Under the pieces are notes generated by a model that saw nothing but the letters and a program-made list of their open reading frames with translations, made no database searches and was not told the origin of the DNA. A stretch of 64,000 bases of DNA from Crotalaria pallida (lineage: Eukaryota; Streptophyta; Magnoliopsida; Fabales; Fabaceae): contig CM075656.1 of the NCBI GenBank assembly GCA_037953625.1, forward strand, positions 83,781,001-83,845,000, in the 5' to 3' direction. The stretch's first letter is position 1. Each line of letters opens with the position of its first letter. The position numbers and the translations under genes are program-made. This document shows, in pieces, positions 12,310 through 23,699 of this stretch.

Positions 12310-13450
12310 AATTGAAATTTAAACACCATTTTTTATTCACAAACTCCATTTTGACTTTTTCTTTTTGAATCTCACCTTCTACTCATTGGCCCCCATTTGT
12401 TATTTTCCGGACGAACTTGCCCTTAATTTACCGACCGAAACAAGGCGGAAATGACTTTTCGATTTTAACAAAGCGGAAGCAAAAATATCAATTTCCGACT
12501 TATGTAAGTCGTAATATCTTCCGATTTTTATAAGTCGGAAACAAATTTAATAATTCCCGACTACTTAGAGTCGGTAAAATTTCGACTACTTAGAGGTATG
12601 GAGACGGCACATTAATTGTTGCTGGATCTTAGTATCGTTTGGTGTCAAATCAAAGATTACAACTTTGCTTAAAAATTCTACCACGTACCCTGCCAGAACA
12701 GCAGTACCCGACATATGAGATTGTCAGATTGATATAACCAAGCAATCAGTACATGCTTGCTCAGAAATATCAGGTGTGCATTGCACATGAGCATATATGG
12801 TTTGAAAGCTTGGACCTATTGCATTTGCTGCAGCAAAATTTAATATGTGAGTCACCAGATGCAACTCTGCTTCTAAGGCTTTCAAGCAATTTTCTAACAT
12901 CTTGATTGAACTGATTCACATTAGAAGCATTCATTTTGTTCCATATACACCAAGAAGGCTTAGATTCCATTATTCCACTTATGGAATGGTTAGAGTAACG
13001 CAACATGCATTTGTCATACCAACCAACTGCAGTCGAAATTTTACAGATTCTATGTAGTCGGAAATTATTAAATTTGTTTCCAACTTACAAAAATTGGAAG
13101 ATATTACAACTTGCATAAGTCGAAAATTGATATTTTTGCTTTTGCTTTGTTAAAATCGTAAAGTTATTTGAGCCTTGTTTCAGTCTCTAAATAAAGGGCA
13201 AGTTCGTCCGGAAAATAATAAATGGGAGCCAATGAGTAGACATAAGGCGGGATACTCTATTCGGAATACTCTATTTTATTTACGACTTTGGAAATGCGGG
13301 AGATAATACGACTTGCATAAGGCGGAAATTGTTTTATTTTGATTCCACATTGTTTCAAGCGGAAAGAGTAATGGAGACCAAAGAGTAATGGGTGGGGGCC
13401 AAAAAGAAAAAGCCATAGTTTTTTGAAAGGTACTTTCAGAAAAAAAAAAT
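12310..13450. mobile_element. MULE-like element with long inverted repeats and captured gene fragment
   Basis: Imperfect terminal inverted repeats of over 200 bp: 12379-12595 pairs with 13028-13240. Shared blocks include TACTCATTGG, TATTTTCCGGACGAACTTGCCC (in two parts), CGATTTTAACAAAGC, AAAAATATCAATTT and AACAAATTTAATAATT. Weaker pairing continues outward (GACTTTTTCTTTTTG at 12353 against the complement near 13405), and a partial third copy of the arm lies at 13275-13375. The arms enclose a DUF26-domain gene fragment. Long inverted repeats around captured host DNA is the pattern called Pack-MULE. Outer ends and target duplication could not be fixed. Confidence 0.65.
12600..13006 (-). pseudogene. 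Captured fragment of a DUF26 cysteine-rich receptor kinase/secretory protein gene
   Basis: Read on the minus strand, the first part gives MLRYSNHSISGIMESKPSW, NASNVNQFNQDVRKLLESLR and RVASGDSHIKF, then after a frameshift near 12845 AAANAIGPSFQTIYAHVQCT followed by PDISEQACTDCLV. This is the order in the Gnk2-homologous (DUF26) domain of cysteine-rich receptor-like kinases: an R-Y-S-N-x-S-I-x-G motif, the helix, then YAxVQCTPDxSxxxCxxCL. A stop and drift follow, with SKVVIFDLTPNDTK as a possible remnant of the domain end. No kinase domain or signal peptide is present, so it is a broken copy, not a gene. Confidence 0.75.
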
Positions 13451-15289
13451 GTATTGGTTGTTGACATTTAGCCTTTTTTTTTTTTATTTTTTGCCATTTG
13501 GATCCATACGCTTCTTACCCTTTCCCTCATTAACTGCACCCCAAATCAAAACATCCCTTTCAAACCCCAATACTAAAAACTGCATCAACAACACTAATTA
13601 GTGAAAGTTAATGAAAACCCTCGCTCTCTATCTAGAATTACCTATAATTGTTTTATTTACTCTCTGTATCTTTTATGTTCTAATAGTTTTTAGTTTGATT
13701 ATGACAATAGCGACAATGTTAGATTGTTACAAGTTATTGAATATATTTAGGAACGGTGATATTTTGTTTATTTCAGTTTGATAAATACTATTGCCTATCT
13801 AAAGAAGCAGTGTTGTTCTATGAATAACCAACAATTTTTTTTAAGCTACTTGTCAGAAAAATATTCATGGAGATATCTGTCGAAAAATTATCAAAGTAAT
13901 TTTGAATTTCAAAAATAAAATGGAAATTGTGAATAAAAAATGGGGTTTAAATCCCAATTTTTTTCTAATCAGAAATGCTACCCCTTCCTTTATTGCTTTA
14001 CTAGCGCGTCGACGATAAACACATGAATGATAGATGATGCACCGATGATGTTTCTCTTCAATCTTACGCATATGTATAACCATTTGCATCGACAGTAATT
14101 CAACACTGGTATGAGTGTCTTTTTGTTTTTTTCTTTTCAGTTTTTTGAAATTCAATAATTTATTGGTAACGAGATTTTAAATTAGTTTGGTAAAGATTTG
14201 CAACATATTCTTGTAAGGCATACAACAAAAATAACGAGTAAGGAAGGATTACAGTTAGTTTTTGTTTTAAAAATTAAAAAATGGATTGGAACTTTTGACA
14301 TAAACACTTTTTTATTTAATAATTCAAAATCAGAAAACTACAAAATTCAAAATTAAAAAAAAGGTGGACACTAAAGATTCCTCTTCCTTTATAAATAGTT
14401 ATAGATGTTTGCATGTTGATGCTCACATATATGATTAGTTTGTAATTTTTTCTTTGGTTTTTTACCCCTTTCGACTAAAAAAAGATGAAATATAATGTTA
14501 AATTTTCATTTCAAAAAACCTTGTGAAATTTTATGTTATCAAATATTATATCAAACATGCGAAATAGTAGTCTATCAGTGATAATTCTATACTACATACT
14601 TAATTCTAGTCGTTAAATAGTATTTTATTAATAATGGAGAACGATACAAACTAGTAAAGTGGATTTGAATCTATAAGACGGCATTCCAAACTTATGGGTT
14701 AGTCTCAAAATTGTATGGTGAAAGTGTCTATTATAATAAAAGCTCAACTATTTTTCAAGTTTTTGTATCTTACATATACATGTGGTACATATAAACTATT
14801 AACTTCGATCCTATCACCAATGATTGTCAGTTTATGATTTTTTTTTTGGTAAATAAGGGGGGCCAAAGCCCCAAGAAACAGAAACAACTATACTGCAATC
14901 ATAGGGAGGGTTGAGACCCTCATATATAACATCAAAGAGAAGCATTTGAGAAACTTGGGGAGGAGTATTGAACATCATGGTGTCCATGCTACTACTACAA
15001 ACCCTTTCATGACTCCATATAATAAAATATTATATTTCAGAATTTCATTGATTAGATGATCCAGTTATGCACCATTAAAAATCCAGAGGTGTACACCAAC
15101 GTACTAAAGACTATTGTATAGCAAGCAATCAGAGATTACTTAGAATGCTTAATCTCTACACACATACAAATACATACATATAATTATAATTATAAGGTTT
15201 TAGGTTTCAAGTGATAACGCCCTTAAGGTTGCATGAGTAATTTAACACAAACACAGAATCTGGAGACCACAAATATACCGGTATAACTT
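13451..15289. other. AT-rich spacer downstream of the KNOX gene
   Basis: No gene recognised. A 170-bp patch at 14835-15010 (GGGGGGCCAAAGCCCC onward) is richer in G+C than its surroundings and may be a retroposon relic. The 3' UTR of the minus-strand KNOX gene should occupy the last part, next to 15289. Confidence 0.4.
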
Positions 15290-18200
15290 TTAGAGCATTG
15301 TGTCGGAGAGATCCATGGGGAAGGGATTGCTCATAACATTTTCCATGTAATAGTGTGGATGACTTGGATCCACCATCACGTTCATGTACTGCATGTCTTC
15401 TGAAGGTTTCCAGTGCCGTTTCCTTTGATTAATAAACCAGTTGTTAATTTGCTTCTGATCCAGACCTGTTGATTCTGCCAGAGCCAGCTTCTGGGATTCC
15501 TATTATTCAATAAAAATTGAGATGTTAACCAAAAAAATTTATTAACTATTCAAAATTTGCCCATATTATTTTATTTGTTTGGAACAACTCGTTGTTGTTA
15601 ATAAAAAGAGTTTAATTTTGAAGTTAATATATAAGTAAAGTTTTCTTTTTTACATTATCAACATGTTGATTCTCTAGGTACTTATTAGACAAGTCGGATT
15701 TTTAATGTGACAATGTATGACTTGTTTATATTTTATAAGCCTTTGGAATTATAGAAAATGAAAAGAAAGGGGTAGGAGTAGAGTGTAGAGACAAGGAAGA
15801 TGACATTCACTAATCTCATTTGGAATGGAGAGAAATGAAGAGAAGAGAGAAAGCAAAAGTTTACTTCTATATACGTGAAGAAAACGGGAAAATCAGGGAT
15901 TTCACAACTACTTTATACACATTTCATCTTCACCTATATACCTAAGCCTCATCTTCATTCATGTCATCACCTAAGCCTCATCTTCATTCATGTCATCACC
16001 TAAGCCTCATCTTCATTCATGTCATCACAAAACATGCATTTTTCATTCGCCTCACTATACTTCGATTTTCTTTCTTCTCACTTACCTTTCCAAACCAAAG
16101 ATATATAGCATAACGGTTTAGTAAATGACTTTCATACTCTCATCACATTCTAATTAAATCCTCATAAAGTTCTCCAATCCAAATAAACATAATCAGTGAT
16201 TGAGCAAGATAAATATTAGGAAAGGATAGTGTTATTATAGAGAAGCAACATACAGATGGGTAAGGCCATTTATAATGTCTGCTCCACCATTCAAGTAATT
16301 GTTGCCTTGCTTCTTTAGGTAGCTTTCCTTTTTTCCTCTTCTTCATGAATTCCTGCTTCAGACTGCCCAAGTATCCACTGTACTTGCGCAAAAGCTGACC
16401 CTTCAATTCCCTGTCCTCTGCCTGCGGATCTATGATGTTTTGTAGTTCAACATCTTCTTCAGATGATCCATTTCTATCAGCAGTTTCATTACAAGCTGCA
16501 CCAGTTCAATTATGATGATAAGCACTAGAATTCATGCAAAAATTATAAAATGAGTTTTCCTAACCTATAAATGCATCAAAAGAATAGGATAAACCACCAT
16601 AATACGTAAAATTATATTGGAAACTTAGAGATATTGTTGAATACATTATTTAAAACCTCAGTTCTCCATGAAAACTCACTTTTTATGCTTGTTTCTCCTA
16701 TGCATTCGTGAAGGGGTCAGAAATTTTTTATAATCAAAATTGTATTAATAATGAGAGTATAGGAGGTACGCAAACCCATACACAAATAGATTACATGGGA
16801 AAAGCCTGAGCTATACAAGTCAAAGGACTCATACACCAATTAGTACCAAAGAATTATTAAATATCTAGAAAGATATCGTTTTTTTTAATGCTTAGATTTA
16901 TCAATCAGTTATAAGTATAATGGTAAGTGAAAACACATTATCTATTTTCCTACCTTAGAAAACAACTTAGATTTTGACAATTTAAATAATAGCTACCTAT
17001 AAATTATTATCTACTAAATCCTCAAATCCATATATGTAAAAGGCAAACATGAAAATTCAAGTTCAGAGCATGCCTAAGTACAAAACCACAGGACCAATTG
17101 CACTTCCTAAACACACCGTTTCTCCATAAAAAAAATTACTACAACTAAAAAATTGTGCATATGAATATAGCAGCTATACCATTTCGAAGCATTAGTGCCA
17201 CCACTATTCAAGTAGTTGAAACTAAGCACATGTTTACTTTTTAGTTTATATACCAAGCGGTTACAGTACAATCACTGTTTAGGAAAAAAAATTGATAGCA
17301 CAGGGGAGTAAGATTGAATATAAAGATGACAAAAAGTAAAAGCCTGCAATCATTAGGAAATAATTGATTCATCACACTGAAAGTAACCAATAATATTGCT
17401 ACATAGGATATGGAGCAAGTAGACATAAAAAATAGAACCTTATTCTCAATCTGCACAGTAGACACTCCCTTTTTCTTCAAACCCAACAAAGTAAGAGAAA
17501 GAAAACTAAGCTATACTCTAGTATGTGAATGTCCACTTCACCAAAATAACTACGAATGGCTGCTTTATCAATACACATAGACACTGGTTAGGAATATAGG
17601 AGCTTCTTTCTATGCAAAAAAAATGACAACCAGGGGAGAAATATTGTACAGTAATAAGTTAGCAAAAGGTATTACAAATTAGTTCACTTCAATTGTTCAT
17701 AATTAAAATCTGCCTAGAACTCATGGTCAATCTTTACTTGAAATCACACACATATTCTTCGGTCTTAATTAATGCAGCAATAGTCAAGTATGGTAGGCTG
17801 TAGATAAATGCAATGCCAATTAGGGAATGAAAAATTAAAAAAATCTATCAGGACATGAAAAATATTTCAACATACAGCATAAAATTGATTTAATCCTGTT
17901 AATATGCATTATAGCTAAAAGATATGCAAGTGCAAAGGGAGATTCCATCCATCCTGATTCTTTTTTTTTTTTTTTGGAATAATATAAAACATAATAAAAA
18001 AAGTTGATAAATTTGATTGACAAGATTACTCGTCATATAATATATTCAAGGGACTTCCACAATTGAAAATACCACTCATGAGGATTTACAAAAATAGAGC
18101 TAGGGAAACAAGAAAAAAGAAAAAGACCAGCTCCACTAAATTGATTCCTATCATCAAAAAGAATCTTGCAAACTTTACATCAATAACAGGATAGACATTA

Positions 18201-19196
18201 CTACTTATGACCCATACATTGTTGGAAGCTTGAGCATATTGATTCACTGTAACTTGTAAGTTCGTTCAAGTTTATATATCCCAGGCAGCATAGGTGATAA
18301 GTTAATACATAATTTCATCATAGACATTAATACCAGAGCAGCAAAGTTTGACCAATGTTGATGGTTGTCATTCAATTGTAGATTTTATTCAACAATTATT
18401 AGCATCATGAAGATTTTATTCAACAATTAGCATCATGCATGTCGTAGAATATGGCAGTGATTATCCATTTACGGTTAAAGACATTCAAGTCAATTAGTAT
18501 CAATAAAACATGGACAAAATCCTTACAAGCATGAAAATATGCATCTTCACCTACAGACACAAACATATACATAGAAATGACAACACACTTAATAAGTTAG
18601 ACTAATTCTGAAATTGTTCAAAAAACCCTTAACATTTTATTCACTAGAGTTGTGTACATGGACCCTTATAGAAAATTGGACCATCCAGCAAAAAAATAAA
18701 TTAAATTTATCGCTATTGCCAAAGATCAAGTATCCATATCAAATTAAACTCATTATCAAGCCCCTTCACTCCCTTCAGGATTTAAGTGCGATAACAAAGA
18801 CTTGCACTCCCATTAATAAATGATGTCATGGTTTAGGACCACGTGTCGGCCAATAGAAACATGACACCTATGCCCCATTACTTTCTCACCGCTGAGGTGC
18901 CATGTTGCTATTAACCAAAAGTTCAAGACCATTAATTTCTCCTCTTATAGTTTATAGAGGATTACAAATTTTATTCCCAGAACATCCCCACACATAAGTT
19001 GGTCTAAGCTCTTAGTAAAGAGATAAAATTGATTTCTCATATCAAACATTGCCTTGAAAATCGAGTGAAATCTGAGCGGTTTTGCAAGTTCACATAAAGA
19101 TTCACATACCAAAATAAAAAAAAATAACTCCAGATCACGATTGGTAAAATGCAATGAGGAACTTCCTCCCCCACAATTTAATGATAGAAATCAATG

Positions 19197-19250
<54 letters not shown>

Positions 19251-20407
19251 ACAAATTCAATCTTACAACTAACTAGTTTATTTCCCAAATAGCTCCTGCA
19301 CTTAAACCTGCAAATTAAATCCAGCTTTTGTTCCCTGTATTCATGCTTTTACCAATCAAAGATAAACTTACGAAGCTATCCAAACTGCCAACCTCACAAT
19401 TACCATTCCAGGGCACCACTTCAGAAGAAACCCTAATCCCTAGGTTTCTTATAAAACCTAAATTCACGGAGCAGCTATTAGTTGTTGTTCTATCCTTGGA
19501 TTCATTTCAAGTAGAATCTTTCATAATTACAATAAGGATGCAAAACCAGTGAAACTTGAGCATCGCTGTAAACATCAAATTGGGAAATACATGGACAAGC
19601 CATTTGGTTAAAGTCCTTATTATTTCTATAAAAACAAAACTAACTGAAAATATGTCAATATCAAGAACATATATTTTTAAGAAAGAATTAACAAGAAAAC
19701 AACAAAACTTCATTCAATGCACTAACATCGAGAAGAGAATCACAGCTATATGTATACCAATTCACCATCTATATTTTGAACAGACAAAAGACAAGTTCCA
19801 GAAGGGGCATCGTTGCTATAATATTTACACTCCACCAAAGTAAATATCACTCAGAAATATACATAACGCTCAAACATCAACCAAAAAAGAAAATAGTACT
19901 AGTTGAAAAGCAAAAAGTGATGGTTTAGTCCACTTAAATTTAAGAACCTAACTTTATGGAAAGGGTTCTTTAAATGTAACCCTAAAGCACATAATAAAAA
20001 TACTTTAAAATAAGCTAATTTGTATAGGAAAATGGTTTGCCTAATGCTATGGGATGTGATGTTTAAAATATTTCCAAAAAAATTAACTTCTAAAGTAAAG
20101 TATGCTTGTTTGAGAAACAAAATAAATATCATTACGAATTTTACATAAGTCAAACATTAACAAAGATTTTAGAACTTTTATAAGATAAAATAAAGATTTA
20201 AGGAGTTGATAAGAAAAAGTGGTGCTTTGTCCCCTTAATGGATTTGGTAATCACACAGGCATGCATGGATATTCTATTAATAAAACACCAAATACCCAAA
20301 CAATATGGAACAAATAAAATTATAGGTCAAAATCCCCAGAATTTATAGTTTAAACATTAAATAATTAAAGAAGAATCTTATCTCAAAAATAAATTATTTA
20401 AATAAGA

Positions 20408-20455
<48 letters not shown>

Positions 20456-21606
20456 GGTTATCACCAAGGTCAGAGGAAGAAATTGTGAGATTTTTGAACT
20501 GACACTCAATCCTTTGAAGAAAGAGCATAGCTTCCTTCAAGGGTTTAGAGAGTTCTTGTTCATACTTGGTCAGCATCTCACAGTAAGCCTCCATGAACTG
20601 ATCCAGTGCTGGATCTTCACCTAGGCAAGCTGATCCAGCTGTGTCTCCTGCCATTGAAACTGCAGATGCACGTGCCTCTTCTAACCTTGCCACCACTTCA
20701 GGCGGTGCTCCAACCTAAAGATAGGTTACCAAACTTATCATCATGAGAAAAATTAAAAAAAAAATTCAAAAAAATGAAAACAACACAGAAGATTGGTTGA
20801 ACTGTCTTTATCATTTCAACTTCATAGGGTTTTGACTTTCTTCAACCTCATACTCTCTGATCTCTTTTTTTTATGATGGAACATATTTTTGTAAAAACGG
20901 TATAGTAAAAATTAAAACATGCTACTCAACTCAGATCCATAAACTTACCAAAGAAAGGAGGATGCAGAAATTAATTATCAAGCATCATTTTCAATCAATG
21001 AGTCAAATTTTGTCTGCTTTTCTTTTCAAGTTCTTGAACAGTGGTGTCATAATTAGGCTTTTAATTTCTTTCTTCAATTCTCACCTTTTGACAACTGACG
21101 TATGCTGCCAAGAGACGGTGATAGTGAGGATGGGCCATGATTTTGGCCTTCACAGCAGAAGAGGAAGGGGAAGAGGAGCTTCCATTGTTGTTGTTGTTGT
21201 TTTGGTCACTCTCCATGAAATAATAACCTATCCCAGTGCTATTGTTGTTGGTGTTTGTGGTGTTGCGGTTATTATTCTCTAGCATGATAGAAGAAGAAGG
21301 GTTTCCTCCACTGTTGTTGTTACGGTTTGGGTTGTGATGATGATGATGATGATGATTAGTGGATGAAGAAGGGATAGGAAGGAAGACACAGTTTGTGTTT
21401 GCATCAGTAGTAGTAGTAGTAATAGGAGCGGTGTTGTTATTATTATTACTATTACTAAGATTACTGTTAAGATTATGAGGATTTATTGGATGATGACCAG
21501 CATGATGAGAAGTCACTAAAGGCATCATCATCATTGGATATAGCCCACCACTGTTCTCTCCAAAAGGTATCAAACAAGAAGTGCCATTTGAACTACCACC
21601 CTCCAT
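15290..21606 (-). CDS. STM: Class I KNOX homeobox protein, SHOOT MERISTEMLESS type
   Basis: Nuclear transcription factor that keeps shoot meristem cells undifferentiated, acting with BEL1-type partners. Exons in order: 21606-21085, 20714-20465, 16495-16254, 15499-15290; 1224 nt, 407 aa. The start MEGGSSNGTSCLIPFGENSG and the GGLYPMMMMPLVTSHHAGHH block match legume STM proteins such as soybean SBH1 as I recall them. After a low-complexity Asn/Ser/Thr/His region (about 48-148) come KNOX1 (from 151, VKAKIMAHPHYHRLLAAYV), KNOX2 (about 209-254, LDQFMEAYCEMLTKYEQELS), the ELK domain (287-308) and a TALE homeodomain (about 309-371) with the PYP insertion split by the last intron and WFINQR at 359-364. 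The tail MENVMSNPFPMDLSDTML is typical. The second intron, about 4.0 kb, is much the largest, a common KNOX layout in which introns can hold control sites. Confidence 0.96.
15941..16027. repeat. 29-bp tandem repeat, three copies
   Basis: CCTAAGCCTCATCTTCATTC plus ATGTCATCA repeats at 15941, 15970 and 15999 with essentially no differences, inside the last STM intron (15500-16253). Confidence 0.9.
19196..19248. repeat. (ATT)n microsatellite
   Basis: About 17 uninterrupted ATT/TTA units in the large STM intron. Confidence 0.95.
20411..20452. repeat. (GA)n microsatellite beside an STM 5' splice site
   Basis: Twenty-one GA units on the plus strand; on the STM strand this is a CT tract starting about 12 nt after the exon 2 donor. 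Confidence 0.95.
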
Positions 21607-21676
21607 TGCTCTCCTCTCCTCTCCTCTCCCTATTCACTCACTCACTTCTCAAACTCATACATTCACTGGCTAGCCT

Positions 21677-21707
<31 letters not shown>

Positions 21708-22520
21708 TATAAATAAATAACCAAAGACATACACTACTTGCTACTCTTACTTCCTTGGACTACTCTCTATGTCTATTGTATTATTATTATGATGAAGAGG
21801 AGAACGAGGTTAGTGGTTTCAGGGGTCACCCGGGTTTTAAGCTAAAAAGTATCAGGCTTTTTACAGAAAAATCCTAAATAGTGTGACAGTGGTGTCTATA
21901 GTCGTTTGTGGTCAGTTACAAGAACAACAGCAAGTAGTAGCAACAAAGATTTTTGCTTTTTGTTTTTTTTTTTTTTTTCTGACAAAGGATTTTTAATCTT
22001 TGTTTCTTGTTTTCTTTCCAACAATTAGAGCATTAACTACTCGTGCAGGGAGGGAGTCGGGTACTATAATGAACAAATCTCACACGGTTACATGCGAAAG
22101 AAAAGAGAGATTATTATAGTAGTAGTATGAAGAAAGAAGCGGCACGGTGCACGCGGGGCAACAAATAGAAAGAAAGAGAGAGAAAGAGAGAGAGAGGGGT
22201 GTGTGATGATATGATAAACTTGAGTTACCGAAAGAAGAGAGGGGAAGGGGCGAGGGTTGATGAAATGCAGTGGTGCAAAGGGGAAGGCTTTTACCTTCCC
22301 AATGAAAACTCTCCGTCTCTTTTCCTGCACTGCCACTGATACACTACTGCCATGGCAGTAGAGAGAGAAGCTAAGAAAGAAAGAAGGAAGGAACGATCAA
22401 ATCGAGGAGGTGCAAACAAGTTACCTACAACAACACCATAGTGACGATAGATAGAGGAAGTAGTAGTAGTAGGAAGCGAAGATAGGTTAATGAGGCACGG
22501 AATCAACCTTCTCTCTCTAT
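21607..22520 (-). promoter_or_regulatory. STM 5' UTR and promoter-proximal region
   Basis: The sequence just before the ATG is CT-rich on the minus strand. A TTATTTATATATTATTATTA stretch at 21697-21716 could be a TATA region, giving a short leader, but a longer leader reaching the GC-richer 22.0-22.5 kb block is also possible. That block contains GAGAGAAAGAGAGAGAGAGG near 22175-22197; GA repeats of this kind are known targets of BASIC PENTACYSTEINE factors at KNOX genes. Start site and promoter are inferred. Confidence 0.45.
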
Positions 22521-22702
22521 TTAATTCATTCTATAATTTATACTAGTACTATACTTTTCTTCTTACTGAGTACTACTACTGCTCTTTGATGGCAATCCCT
22601 CCACTCATTTATTATTCTCTCATCTTAGCTTCTCTTCGTACCTCTCCCCCAATCATCTTCATCTAGAGTAATATTATTCCAACCTTCTAAAATTGTTAGT
22701 AA

Positions 22703-22975
22703 TTTTTTCGGTTCTATTTATAAAGATTCGTTTTGAATTTTTATTTTGGTTTTATTTATAATATTTTTTTTCAATTTTTTAATAGTATTTAATTACTTTT
22801 TTTAATTTCTACTAACATCCCTATGAAGTCAACACTTTTTAGAGTTCCAATAATAATTATAAGGGTAGTTTTGAAAAAGTATATCAAATTTCTAATGTCA
22901 CTAATAAATTTATCCATTCTCTTTGGTGGAGTGAAAAACCCTAAAAGGATCTTATAAATAAGACCGGATGAAGTA
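22703..22975. mobile_element. Stowaway-like MITE
   Basis: Left end TCGGTTCTATTTATAA pairs with right end TTATAAATAAGACCGGA. The body is AT-rich and non-coding. Confidence 0.6.
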
Positions 22976-23699
22976 CTTGTTAGAGTTAGAGTACATAATA
23001 ATTTAGATACCTACAAAATTAGTCTACAAATCATTCTACATCATAAAATGAGTGATATGTGCCACTTTCTTACAATTAATTAATTAACAAATAACACGTG
23101 TCACATTTTTATGATATAGATTCTTTTTATAGGTTTATATATTATCACTCATTAAAATAAATTATTTTTAACTTTAATATTTTCATTAAAAAATAAGGCT
23201 TAATTAATAATTAAATTTTGGTACACTTTTAAAATTGATTCTTGACTTTTCTTTAATATATTTTGGATTCTTGAATTTTGTTAAAATTTTTGGCAATGAT
23301 CATTTCATTACATAAGTGAAAATATAACCAACAACATGACATGTGTAACATTTTACCTTTTTAATTAAAATATAATACTTAAAAGTATTGATTTCATGAG
23401 AAATTTTAAATTTTTATAAAAAAAAATTGGCGGAGTTTTTCATTTAAAATATGGATTTTTCCCAAATTATAAATTTTCACATATTAGATCCAGAATTGAA
23501 ATAAAACATATACGTTCATATTATGCGTCGTAGTAAAAATTTAGTTTGTACATCAGCATTATGAAATAGCACATTTTTCCAAATCTCATACCTTAACAAA
23601 AGAGGACATTTAAATGTCCATCAACATTTAATTTTTCATTAAGGCAAGTGATAGCCCTTCTTTTAAAATATACATAAAGGAGTAATTATTTGGGTTCAA

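Larger units (their letters stand above)
16496..20464 (-). other. Large STM intron (between KNOX2 and ELK exons)
   Basis: Nearly 4 kb of intron with donor G|GTGATA at 20464 and acceptor GGTGCAG at 16496. It holds a GA/CT microsatellite and an ATT microsatellite. I see no transposon ends or nested gene; the open frames in it lack codon structure. Confidence 0.85.

Noticed and set aside
22088..22506. Minus-strand open frames upstream of STM
   Set aside because: Low-complexity Ser/Thr/Leu translations of CT-rich DNA; more likely promoter or leader than a gene.
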